A DNA stretch of 6,604 nt from contig JACZRM010000096.1 in the NCBI GenBank assembly GCA_022576105.1, positions 1 to 6,604 of the forward strand, in the 5' to 3' direction. Each line of letters begins with the position of its first letter. Position 1 is the stretch's first letter. Below are positions 1 through 6,568 of this stretch, piece after piece. The notes below the pieces were generated by a model, which saw only the letters and a list, made by a program, of their open reading frames with translations, did not search any database and had not been told where the DNA came from. The stretch comes from Chloroflexota bacterium (GTDB taxonomy: Bacteria > Chloroflexota > Dehalococcoidia > UBA3495). The position numbers were made by a program, and so were the translations under genes.

Positions 1-789
<789 letters not shown>

Positions 790-803
790 AAACCGCGGGC
801 GGT

Positions 804-895
804 ATTGCTTCGCTTTGCTCGCAATGACATTGGCTGTCTTGCTGAGGCGTTCTGAGCAGAGTCTGTCATTGCGAGGGGTGTAACCCCGAAGCAAT
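804..895. repeat. Inverted-repeat (REP/MITE-like) element in the sufB-sufC spacer
   Basis: Two nested pairs of arms match perfectly. ATTGCTTCG (804-812) pairs with CGAAGCAAT (887-895), and CTCGCAATGACA (818-829) pairs with TGTCATTGCGAG (864-875). A smaller hairpin, GGGGT/ACCCC with a 3-base loop, lies at 875-887. The whole unit can fold into a long imperfect stem of about 90 bases. Sequences of this kind (ATTGCTTCG...CTCGCAATGAC) occur as dispersed repeats in many environmental bacterial genomes; that is from memory. The 7-base word CGCGGGC flanks the element at 794-800 and 907-913, which could be a target duplication, though it is not symmetric about the arms. No T-run follows, so it is not a typical intrinsic terminator. 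Confidence 0.85.
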
Positions 896-960
896 TTCCC
901 TCTAGACGCGGGCTTTACTATCGCATGCCAATCAGTTAAGAACCCGCATAATTACCAGTT

Positions 961-964
961 AGGA
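961..964 (+). promoter_or_regulatory. Ribosome binding site of sufC
   Basis: AGGA sits 5 bases before the ATG at 970. An in-frame TAA at 949-951 rules out an upstream start in the same frame, so site and start support each other. It lies downstream of the inverted-repeat element, so the repeat does not interrupt it. Confidence 0.7.
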
Positions 965-969
965 ACTAC

Positions 970-1728
970 ATGAATCCAATTCTAGAAATCCGTGACCTTC
1001 ACGTTTCGGTGGCAGGCCAAGAAATTCTGAAAGGCAACGACCTGACGGTAAATGCCGGTGAGGTTCACGCCATCATGGGGCCCAACGGTTCCGGTAAGAG
1101 CACCCTGGTCAACACCCTGGCCGGTCGGCCTGAATACACCGTCACCAGGGGTGAGGTGTTGTATCAAGGTCAGAACCTGTTGAAAATGGAACCTGAAGAC
1201 CGGGCCAAGGCTGGGCTTTTCCTGGCCTTCCAGTACCCGGTGGAACTGCCCGGGGTGCGGACCTGGCAGTTCCTGAAGGCCGCCGTTGACGCTCGCCGCC
1301 AGCACCAAGGCGAAGAGGAAATGAGTGCCCGGGAGTTCGACCGTCTCTTGAAAGCCAAGGTTGAGATGGTGGAAATTGACCCCGACTTGATCAAACGCGC
1401 GGTCAACGAGGGCTTCTCCGGCGGCGAGAAAAAGCGCAACGAGATTCTGCAAATGGCCGTGCTGGAGCCTACGTTAGCTTTGCTGGACGAGACCGACTCG
1501 GGGCTGGACATAGATGCACTGCGCATCGTGTCTGAAGGGGTCAATAAATTGCGCACCCCGGAGAATGCGGTGGTCCTGGTGACCCACTATCAGCGCATCC
1601 TGAATTACATCACCCCAGATTACGTGCATGTGCTCTTGGATGGCCGCATCGTGCGGTCCGGCGGGCCGGAGTTGGCCCATGAATTAGAAGAAAAAGGCTA
1701 CGACTGGATTCGCGAGGCTGTGGCCTAG
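970..1728 (+). CDS. sufC: SufC, ATPase of the SufBCD Fe-S assembly complex
   Basis: SufC is a cytosolic ABC-type ATPase. It binds SufB and SufD and drives the structural change needed to build the cluster; it is not a transporter. The protein is 252 residues, normal for the family (about 245-265). All nucleotide-binding motifs are present: Walker A GPNGSGKST (37-45, Lys43), Q-loop Gln88 in FQYPVELPG, signature SGGEKKR (150-156), Walker B LALLDE (169-174, Glu174), D-loop SGLD (177-180) and the switch His206 in VTHYQRIL. The FSGGEKKRNEI and DETDSGLDIDAL forms are typical of SufC rather than of transport ATPases. The ATG at 970 is the first possible start after an in-frame TAA at 949. Only 15 bases separate the stop from sufD, indicating one transcript. 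Confidence 0.98.
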   Translation: MNPILEIRDLHVSVAGQEILKGNDLTVNAGEVHAIMGPNGSGKSTLVNTLAGRPEYTVTRGEVLYQGQNLLKMEPEDRAKAGLFLAFQYPVELPGVRTWQFLKAAVDARRQHQGEEEMSAREFDRLLKAKVEMVEIDPDLIKRAVNEGFSGGEKKRNEILQMAVLEPTLALLDETDSGLDIDALRIVSEGVNKLRTPENAVVLVTHYQRILNYITPDYVHVLLDGRIVRSGGPELAHELEEKGYDWIREAVA

Positions 1729-1743
1729 CGTCCGTATCAGCAG

Positions 1744-3102
1744 ATGACCCAAACCACTACCAAATTTCCCCAATACGCGGCAGATTTTCAGGCGCTGCTG
1801 GCGGTCGGCGGAGAACCCGCCTGGCTGGGCCAGCTACGGGAGCAGGCCTGGTCCCGGTTTGGCCAATTGGGTCTGCCCACACTACGGCGGGGCAACGAAA
1901 AATGGAAGTACACCGATGTTCGTCCGGTGGCCAACACCACCTTTGAGCATCCATTGAGCTTGGGCCTTGATGGCGTTCCGGACCAAGAGCAGGTAGCCGC
2001 CGTGGCGCCGTGGGACCCAGACTGGACCAACCTGGTGTTTATTGACGGACATTACTCGCCGTCGCTTTCCTCAAATCAGTCCGGCAATCAGCCCGGCGAC
2101 GTTTATGTAGGAAGATTGGCTGAGGCCGCCGGAAACCACCAGGATGTGCTGCAGAAGCATCTGGCCCAGCACGCCGAATTCCAGGACGATGGCTTTGTCG
2201 CCTTGAATACCTCCTTCCTGGCGGATGGGGCCTTGGTGCACGTTCCAGCGGGGCAAAGCCTGGCCGCTCCGGTGCATCTGGTGTATCTGACCACCGACCG
2301 TCAACAACCCCGAGTTACCTATCCCAGGACGTTGGTGGTCGCCGGCGGCAACAGCCGGCTTACTGTTGTGGAAAGCTACGTCAGTCTGGCGGCCGGACGC
2401 TACTTTACCGATGCCGTGACCGAAATAGTGCTTGAAGACGGCGCCAATGTCGACCACTACCGGTTGCTGCTGGAAAGTGAAGAAGCCTACCACATGGGCG
2501 TCAGCCGGGTGTACCTGGGGCCAGACAGCACCTTTACTACGGCTTCTTTCTCCCACGGCGCGGCCCTGGGCCGAAACGATTTCCAGGTGTTGCTGGATGC
2601 GCCAGGAGCCAACTGCACGCTAAACGGCCTTTATTTGACCACCGGCACGCAGCATATGGACAACTTCATCAACATTGACCACGCCAAACCCCACGGCACC
2701 AGCCGCCTGCTCTACAAAGGCATTCTTGCTGGCAAGTCCAGGGCGGTGTTCGGCGGAAACGTGCTGGTCCGTAAAGAAGCCCAGCAGACCACCGCCCATC
2801 AAACCGACAAGAACCTGTTGCTGTCGGATGAGGCCGAAGTGGACACCAAGCCCAGCCTGCTGATTTACGCCGATGACGTGAAGTGCGGCCACGGCGCAAC
2901 GGCCGGTCACCTCAACCAGGACACCCTGTTCTACATGCGCAGCCGTGGCCTGGACGCGGAGATCGCCAGCCGGATGCTGGTACATGCTTTTGCGGGTGAG
3001 ATTATCGAGAAGGTACACCTGCCGTCGTTGCGGGAGTACCTGGACCGTCTGTTCATGGCGGCGATACCCGCCGCAAGTCTGAACCTGGGGAGGGCACAGT
3101 GA
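1744..3102 (+). CDS. sufD: SufD, SufB-partner subunit of the Fe-S assembly complex
   Basis: SufD is a paralogue of SufB that forms the SufB-SufD heterodimer, where the cluster is thought to assemble, and it helps with iron entry. The protein is 452 residues, within the usual 400-460. The N-terminal part carries the GNEKWKYTDVRP motif (50-61). The beta-helical core includes GKSRAVFGGNVLVRKEAQ (330-347), DTKPSL (367-372) and IYADDVKCGHGATAG (374-388). Cys381 and His383 in KCGH correspond, by alignment from memory, to E. coli Cys358 and His360, the latter a proposed cluster or iron ligand. The C-terminal helical part follows, with FYMRSRGLD (396-404). No clear Shine-Dalgarno precedes the ATG, but sufC ends 15 bases earlier in the same frame, so re-initiation or coupling is likely. 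The last 4 bases overlap sufS. Confidence 0.97.
   Translation: MTQTTTKFPQYAADFQALLAVGGEPAWLGQLREQAWSRFGQLGLPTLRRGNEKWKYTDVRPVANTTFEHPLSLGLDGVPDQEQVAAVAPWDPDWTNLVFIDGHYSPSLSSNQSGNQPGDVYVGRLAEAAGNHQDVLQKHLAQHAEFQDDGFVALNTSFLADGALVHVPAGQSLAAPVHLVYLTTDRQQPRVTYPRTLVVAGGNSRLTVVESYVSLAAGRYFTDAVTEIVLEDGANVDHYRLLLESEEAYHMGVSRVYLGPDSTFTTASFSHGAALGRNDFQVLLDAPGANCTLNGLYLTTGTQHMDNFINIDHAKPHGTSRLLYKGILAGKSRAVFGGNVLVRKEAQQTTAHQTDKNLLLSDEAEVDTKPSLLIYADDVKCGHGATAGHLNQDTLFYMRSRGLDAEIASRMLVHAFAGEIIEKVHLPSLREYLDRLFMAAIPAASLNLGRAQ
3087..3094 (+). promoter_or_regulatory. Strong ribosome binding site that fixes the GTG start of sufS
   Basis: GGGGAGGG lies inside the end of sufD, 4 bases before the GTG at 3099. It is the best Shine-Dalgarno match in the window. 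Together with the GTGA overlap it supports the GTG start, with no ATG needed, and suggests translational coupling of sufD and sufS. Confidence 0.75.
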
Positions 3103-4334
3103 CCAACTCCACCCAAGCCCTCGATGTGGCTCGAATCCGCGAGGACTTCCCGATCTTGAAGCAGACCGTCAATGGCAAGCCTCTGGTATATCTGGATAAT
3201 GCTGCCACCAGTCAAAAACCCCAGTCGGTGATCGACGCTCTGGTGGATTACTACAGCACGGAGAATTCCAATGTCCACCGTGGCGTCCACACCCTCAGCC
3301 AGCTGGCCACCGACGATTACGAGGCTGCCCGCAGCAAGATTCGGCAGTTCATCAACGCCGCAGAAGACCATGAGATCATCTATGTGCGGGGCACCACCGA
3401 AGGCATAAACCTGGTGGCCCAGACCTACGGGCGGCAGAATGTTGGCCCGGGTGATGAGATCATCATCTCCACCATGGAGCACCATTCCAATATCGTCCCC
3501 TGGCAGATTCTCTGCGAGGAAAAGGGTGCGAAACTGAAAATAATCCCCATCAACGATGCTGGGGAGTTGATGATTGACGAGTACGAAAAACTGCTTGGCC
3601 CTCGCACCAAGCTGGTCTCCATAGTCCATCAGTCCAACGCCTTGGGCACCATCAACCCGGTGGAAGCCATCATCGAAATGGCCCACAATCAGGGAACACC
3701 GGTCTTGGTTGACGGCGCTCAGTCGGTCCCGCACATGGCAATCGATGTACAAAAGATGGACTGCGACTTCTTCGTCTTTTCCGGGCACAAACTGTATGGG
3801 CCTACCGGAATCGGCGTGCTTTACGGCAAGACCGAGCTGTTAAATGCTATGTCTCCTTACCAATCGGGCGGCGAAATGATCCGGTCGGTTACCTTCGAGA
3901 AAACCCTCTACAACGTGTTGCCCCATAAATTTGAAGCCGGAACACCCAATATTGCTGGATCCATCGGTTTGGGCGCTGCCGTAGACTATGTAAACCAGTT
4001 GGGCATCGACCGGATCAACGCCTATGAGAAGGAACTGCTGGAATACGGGACGGATTGCCTGTCAAAAATTGGCGGTCTGAAAATAATTGGCACCGCCCGG
4101 GACAAGGGCGGGATTTTGTCGTTTACGCTGGGTGATGTTCATCCCCACGACATCGGCTCAATTTTGGACTCCCAGGGCATCGCCATCCGTACCGGGCACC
4201 ATTGCGCCCAGCCGGTGATGGAACGATACGGCATTCCCGCCACCGCTCGGGCGTCGCTGGCCTTCTACAACACCAAGGAAGAGATCGACTCGCTGGTCGA
4301 GGGCATCGACCGGGTACTTGAAGTATTCAGCTAA
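3099..4334 (+). CDS. sufS: SufS, group II cysteine desulfurase (PLP enzyme)
   Basis: SufS converts L-cysteine to alanine and holds the sulfur as a persulfide for transfer to the SUF machinery. The 411 residues match the family length (about 405-415). Visible motifs are YLDNAATSQKP (31-41), NVHRGVH (58-64), RGTTEGINL (97-105), MEHHSN (126-131, PLP-stacking His), VDGAQSVPH (204-212), SGHKLYGPTG (228-237, PLP Lys231), RTGHHCAQP (364-372, catalytic Cys369) and TARAS (382-386, Arg384, substrate carboxylate). HPHD at 348-351 places His350 where B. subtilis SufS has His342, the residue that captures the SufU zinc. This fits the sufU gene downstream and the absence of sufE. Start: GTG overlapping the sufD TGA as GTGA, with a strong ribosome binding site. 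A CsdA-type desulfurase is the alternative, but the operon argues for SufS. Confidence 0.97.
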   Translation: MTNSTQALDVARIREDFPILKQTVNGKPLVYLDNAATSQKPQSVIDALVDYYSTENSNVHRGVHTLSQLATDDYEAARSKIRQFINAAEDHEIIYVRGTTEGINLVAQTYGRQNVGPGDEIIISTMEHHSNIVPWQILCEEKGAKLKIIPINDAGELMIDEYEKLLGPRTKLVSIVHQSNALGTINPVEAIIEMAHNQGTPVLVDGAQSVPHMAIDVQKMDCDFFVFSGHKLYGPTGIGVLYGKTELLNAMSPYQSGGEMIRSVTFEKTLYNVLPHKFEAGTPNIAGSIGLGAAVDYVNQLGIDRINAYEKELLEYGTDCLSKIGGLKIIGTARDKGGILSFTLGDVHPHDIGSILDSQGIAIRTGHHCAQPVMERYGIPATARASLAFYNTKEEIDSLVEGIDRVLEVFS

Positions 4335-4384
4335 GGGGACTAGGGTGTCACTTACTACCCCAATATCTTGAAACTAGGTTTCTC

Positions 4385-4452
4385 CGTTCGTCCTGAGCTA
4401 CGATCACATCGAGAGTCCCGACAAAGTCGGACTTGTGGAAGGATGAAAGTAA
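4385..4452. repeat. Dispersed repeat, copy 1, in the sufS-sufU spacer
   Basis: The unit begins CGTTCGTCCTGAGC (4385-4398) and ends GAAGGATGAAAGTAA (4438-4452). The same ends recur in direct orientation at 4535-4592: the opening 14 bases differ at one position, and the closing stretch of about 21 bases at one position. The middle differs between the copies; here it holds a small hairpin, CCGAC-AAA-GTCGG, at 4418-4430. Such CGTTCGTCCTGAGC...GAAGGATGA units are common dispersed repeats in metagenomic Chloroflexota-type contigs (from memory). No coding function is seen. Confidence 0.8.
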
Positions 4453-4534
4453 TCCCCTCACCCCCGTCCCCTCTCCCAAAATGGGAGAGGGGTGGCCGAG
4501 TTGTAAACGAGGTCGGGATGAGGGAGTAAACCCC
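4453..4534. repeat. GC-rich hairpin module between the two repeat copies
   Basis: A perfect 11-base-pair hairpin is formed by CCCCTCTCCCA (4468-4478) and TGGGAGAGGGG (4482-4492) around an AAA loop. Outer arms CCCTCA (4455-4460) and TGAGGG (4519-4524) enclose it. It lies just after sufS, so it could slow RNA polymerase or protect upstream mRNA. No T-run follows, so it does not look like a standard terminator. Similar pyrimidine/purine hairpin modules are dispersed repeats in many bacteria (from memory). Confidence 0.8.
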
Positions 4535-4592
4535 CGCTCGTCCTGAGCCACTTCGACAAACTCAGGACAGGCTTGTCGAAGGATGAAAGTAA
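4535..4592. repeat. Dispersed repeat, copy 2, with interleaved inverted repeats
   Basis: This copy shares both ends with the repeat at 4385-4452. Its middle contains two interlocked inverted repeats: GTCCTGAG (4540-4547) pairs with CTCAGGAC (4561-4568), and CTTCGACAA (4551-4559) pairs with TTGTCGAAG (4573-4581). The order A-B-A'-B' would form a pseudoknot rather than nested hairpins if both paired in RNA, or two alternative hairpins. It ends 17 bases before the sufU start codon. Confidence 0.8.
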
Positions 4593-4609
4593 CAAATAGT
4601 CGTTGAAAA

Positions 4610-5059
4610 ATGTCTGATTTAACCGACCTGTACCAGGAAATCCTGCTGGACCACAACAGCAGGCCCCGCAATTACCGCAAGCTGGAAGACGCCACCCTCC
4701 ACGCCGACGGCTACAACCCGCTGTGCGGCGATCAGTACACCCTGTACCTGAAAATGGATGATGACGTGATTAGCGACATTGGGTTTCAAGGGGTCGGCTG
4801 TGCCATTTCCAAGGCTTCTGCTTCCATGTTGACCCAGCGAATCAAGGGCATGACCATCACCCAAGCTGAGGCTACCTTCGCCGAGTTCCACAAAATGCTG
4901 ACCGAGCCCGGCGCCGAAGTGGACTACGATCTTCTGGAGGACCTGGAAACTCTGGCCGGTGTGGCTGATTATCCCACCCGCATCAAGTGCGCCGTCCTGG
5001 TTTGGCACACCCTCCGGGCCGCCCTGGACGGCAGGCAGGACCTGGTTATTACTGAGTAA
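4610..5059 (+). CDS. sufU: SufU, zinc-dependent sulfur acceptor for SufS
   Basis: SufU takes the persulfide sulfur from SufS and passes it to the SufBCD scaffold. It belongs to the IscU/NifU-N fold but is a zinc-bound sulfurtransferase rather than a classical scaffold. The protein has 149 residues, typical of SufU (about 145-155). The four zinc ligands of B. subtilis SufU are all present: Cys39 and Asp41 in NPLCGD, Cys64 in GVGCAISKASASM, and Cys127 in PTRIKCAV. The long stretch between Cys64 and Cys127 contains the SufU-type insertion that IscU lacks. An in-frame TGA at 4604-4606 makes the ATG at 4610 the first possible start. No good Shine-Dalgarno is visible. The 275-base gap after sufS is filled with repeats, so it may be read through from sufS or from an unseen promoter. 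Confidence 0.95.
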   Translation: MSDLTDLYQEILLDHNSRPRNYRKLEDATLHADGYNPLCGDQYTLYLKMDDDVISDIGFQGVGCAISKASASMLTQRIKGMTITQAEATFAEFHKMLTEPGAEVDYDLLEDLETLAGVADYPTRIKCAVLVWHTLRAALDGRQDLVITE

Positions 5060-5080
5060 TTAATCAGCAATTACTGAGTA
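5048..5080 (+). repeat. 11-base direct repeat across the sufU stop codon
   Basis: ATTACTGAGTA occurs at 5048-5058 and again at 5070-5080, a 22-base period. The first copy includes the last codons of sufU and part of its TAA stop (5057-5059). The simplest reading is a small tandem duplication of the gene's tail. TTACT/AGTAA within the first copy is also a near-palindrome, so a protein-binding site is possible but unsupported. Confidence 0.6.
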
Positions 5081-5259
5081 GCCGGTTTCTGTGCTTGCGC
5101 CAATTGTTCCGCAGTTTTCCCCGTTGTGTTAACCTGATAGTTAGAGGATGTTCAACGGGCGTTTTCCCCCCTTGGTAAGGCGGAAATAATGAGAGCGTAA
5201 TTGGGCCGACCCAAGGTCCTAGCGCCACAGCATCCGACCTCTACTAGAAGATTGCAAGA
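5060..5259. other. Spacer between the two sufU genes; no gene seen
   Basis: No convincing reading frame or RNA gene is present. The visible structure is limited. CCCGTTG (5120-5126) and CAACGGG (5153-5159) form an inverted repeat 26 bases apart. The word GTTTTCCCC occurs at 5114-5122 and 5161-5169, on either side of that region. A spacer of this size within an operon could hold a promoter or leader for the second sufU, but I could not find a convincing -35/-10 pair. Confidence 0.5.
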
Positions 5260-5736
5260 ATGCCACAATTGCCAGATGTCCCCCTACCAGGTCTGTACGG
5301 TGATGCCATTATGGACCATTACCGCAGCCCTCGACATCGGGAGCCAATCCTTCAGCCAGACGTAGAGTCCCACGAGTACAACCCCTTTTGCGGTGATGAA
5401 ATAACGCTGCAAATCAAGCTGGACGACTGCGGAAGGGTTGCGGCGGTAAGCTCAGTATCCCAGGGCTGTTCCATTATTCAGGCTTCCGCGTCAATGATGG
5501 CCGACGTGATGCCCGGGCGCAGTCTGGAGCAACTGGGGGAACTGTCTCAGACGTTTCGCGCCATGATGCGGGGCAATTCTCCGGCCAGGGAAGCATTACT
5601 CCAGATGGGAGAACTGCCCGCCTTACAAGTAGTGCGGCAGTATCCGGTGCGAATCAAGTGTGCCTTGCTGCCCTGGGTGGCGCTGGAAGAAGGGATCGAA
5701 AAAGTCCAAGCGCGATCCGAGCTTGCCGACAGTTAA
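5260..5736 (+). CDS. sufU: Second SufU-family protein, divergent from the first
   Basis: This is a second SufU/IscU-fold protein, 158 residues, only about one third identical to the upstream SufU by eye. It keeps all four predicted zinc ligands: Cys44 and Asp46 in YNPFCGD, Cys70 in SQGCSIIQASASM, and Cys134 in YPVRIKCAL. It also has the SufU-length stretch between Cys70 and Cys134. It should therefore bind zinc and could accept sulfur from SufS. Differences are a slightly longer, proline-rich N-terminus (PQLPDVPLPG), a longer C-terminal tail and an extra Cys57 in LDDCGRV. An in-frame TAG at 5245-5247 makes the ATG at 5260 the first ATG start. A weak AGAAG lies 9 bases upstream. It could be a backup SufU, a sulfur donor to another pathway, or an IscU-like scaffold; the sequence does not decide. 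Confidence 0.9.
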   Translation: MPQLPDVPLPGLYGDAIMDHYRSPRHREPILQPDVESHEYNPFCGDEITLQIKLDDCGRVAAVSSVSQGCSIIQASASMMADVMPGRSLEQLGELSQTFRAMMRGNSPAREALLQMGELPALQVVRQYPVRIKCALLPWVALEEGIEKVQARSELADS

Positions 5737-5757
5737 AAGTTCAAATTCCCAGCCTCT

Positions 5758-6309
5758 TCACGCTGGTGCGGCAAAACTGGAAGACAGCGCTCCGAACCCC
5801 CGCTTCAGGCCCTTCAGATAGGCTATCTGTCCCAGGTGCTGGTACAACTCGCCGGTGATTTGGCGCAACATGGCTCCCACTGTGAAGTCGTGCCACCAGA
5901 TGTTGGGACGGTCAGACCTGGGAGTGGCGTTGAAGTCCTCCGGCTCCAGCCCTTGAAGGTATTCCAAGGTGCCGGTGCGTACCGCCGCTCCATATTGCAG
6001 CAGCGTTGCCAAATCCAGGGCCGGAAAACCGGCGACTTGCTCGGTGGTGTGGCCGAAGCCGTTATCCCGCGGGGGCAGGCCAAACTTTTCGTGCCAACCG
6101 TCCCGCTCCCATATTTCCGACTGCCGCTGGGCGAAGAACTGCAACCACATGTCTTCCACCCGAATCATGTGCCACAGCGTCCAGCCCATGGGATTGGAAT
6201 CCGGGCCAGGCTGCCAGGCCAGCTCCTCCGGCGTGAGGTCCTGGACAGCTTCCATCAATAGCTGGTGTTCCCGGTTAAAAGCGTCTTCCAGGAATTCGTT
6301 GAGGGTCAT
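5758..6309 (-). CDS. DinB-superfamily protein (putative metal-dependent four-helix-bundle enzyme)
   Basis: The 183-residue product fits the DinB/DUF664-like superfamily, four-helix bundles that usually bind a metal through histidines; some members are thiol-dependent transferases. Supporting motifs are the N-terminal helix MTLNEFLEDAF, then LTPEELAWQPGPDSNPMGW (25-43), LWHMIRVED (45-53, likely ligand His47), WWHDFTVGAML (138-148, His140) and GELYQHLGQIAYLKG (153-167, His158). Glu154 sits four residues before His158, where many relatives have a second His; DUF664-like members often have Glu there. The substrate is unknown. No signal peptide or membrane segment is seen, so it is probably cytosolic. 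It converges on the second sufU with a 21-base gap and no visible terminator, and has its own ribosome binding site. It is unlikely to be part of the SUF operon. Confidence 0.88.
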   Translation of the reverse strand: MTLNEFLEDAFNREHQLLMEAVQDLTPEELAWQPGPDSNPMGWTLWHMIRVEDMWLQFFAQRQSEIWERDGWHEKFGLPPRDNGFGHTTEQVAGFPALDLATLLQYGAAVRTGTLEYLQGLEPEDFNATPRSDRPNIWWHDFTVGAMLRQITGELYQHLGQIAYLKGLKRGFGALSSSFAAPA

Positions 6310-6315
6310 AACAAT

Positions 6316-6320
6316 TCCTT
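6316..6320 (-). promoter_or_regulatory. Ribosome binding site of the DinB-like gene
   Basis: On the - strand AAGGA lies 6 bases before the ATG at 6309-6307. It supports this start and this strand over the long antisense frames on the + strand. Confidence 0.7.
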
Positions 6321-6421
6321 TTGGTTAGCCGTTTGGCGTTGGCTGTTTTGACACTTTAACTGAGATTCCTCTACTTGGAACCCCTAATAAATTGAAATGC
6401 AAGCTGCCTTGAGGAACTAGG

Positions 6422-6494
6422 AAATCCCCCTCAGTCCCTCTTAACGATTGGGGGAGGTCCGATAGCCCACTTTGCAAAGGGGGCTGGGGGATTT
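6422..6494. repeat. Inverted-repeat (MITE-like) element upstream of the DinB-like gene
   Basis: AAATCCCCC (6422-6430) pairs with GGGGGATTT (6486-6494), and the match continues inward imperfectly (TCAGTCCCTCTT against AAGGGGGCT). A 10-base palindrome, CTTTGCAAAG, lies at 6470-6479. AAATCCCCC...GGGGGATTT elements with a TTTGCAAAGGGGG core are familiar dispersed repeats in several bacterial groups (from memory). No transposase is present, so this would be a non-autonomous element or a structural repeat. Confidence 0.8.
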
Positions 6495-6568
6495 TAGATT
6501 GCTCACTAACTAATAGCCTTTGGATGAATAGTTTGTCGTTTTGCTTGCGACGCTGATTCAAGAAACTG

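Noticed and set aside
913..952. Promoter for sufC in the spacer after sufB
   Set aside because: CATAAT at 947-952 could be a -10 box, but no good -35 lies at the right distance, and sufC is expected to be co-transcribed with sufB.
1726..1744. SufC-SufD fusion by stop-codon read-through
   Set aside because: The two genes share a frame and only five codons separate the TAG from the ATG, but nothing marks a recoding signal and both proteins have normal family ends.
2931..3788. Long antisense open frame (285 residues) across the sufD-sufS junction on the - strand
   Set aside because: It lies wholly opposite two clearly conserved genes, resembles no protein family I know, and spans a gene boundary. 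It is a by-product of codon bias.
4468..4492. Intrinsic terminator after sufS
   Set aside because: The hairpin is strong, but no T-run follows it on either strand, and it sits inside a repeat island. Termination cannot be claimed.
4348..4671. Antisense open frame of 107 residues across the sufS-sufU spacer
   Set aside because: Its sequence is a translation of the dispersed repeats and it runs into the start of sufU. Repeat-derived frames like this are a well-known annotation artefact.
5836..6261. Open frame of 141 residues on the + strand opposite the DinB-like gene
   Set aside because: The - strand product has family motifs and a ribosome binding site; the + strand frame has neither.
6325..6561. 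Open frame of 78 residues on the - strand upstream of the DinB-like gene
   Set aside because: It reads straight through the inverted-repeat element at 6422-6494 and shows no family features.
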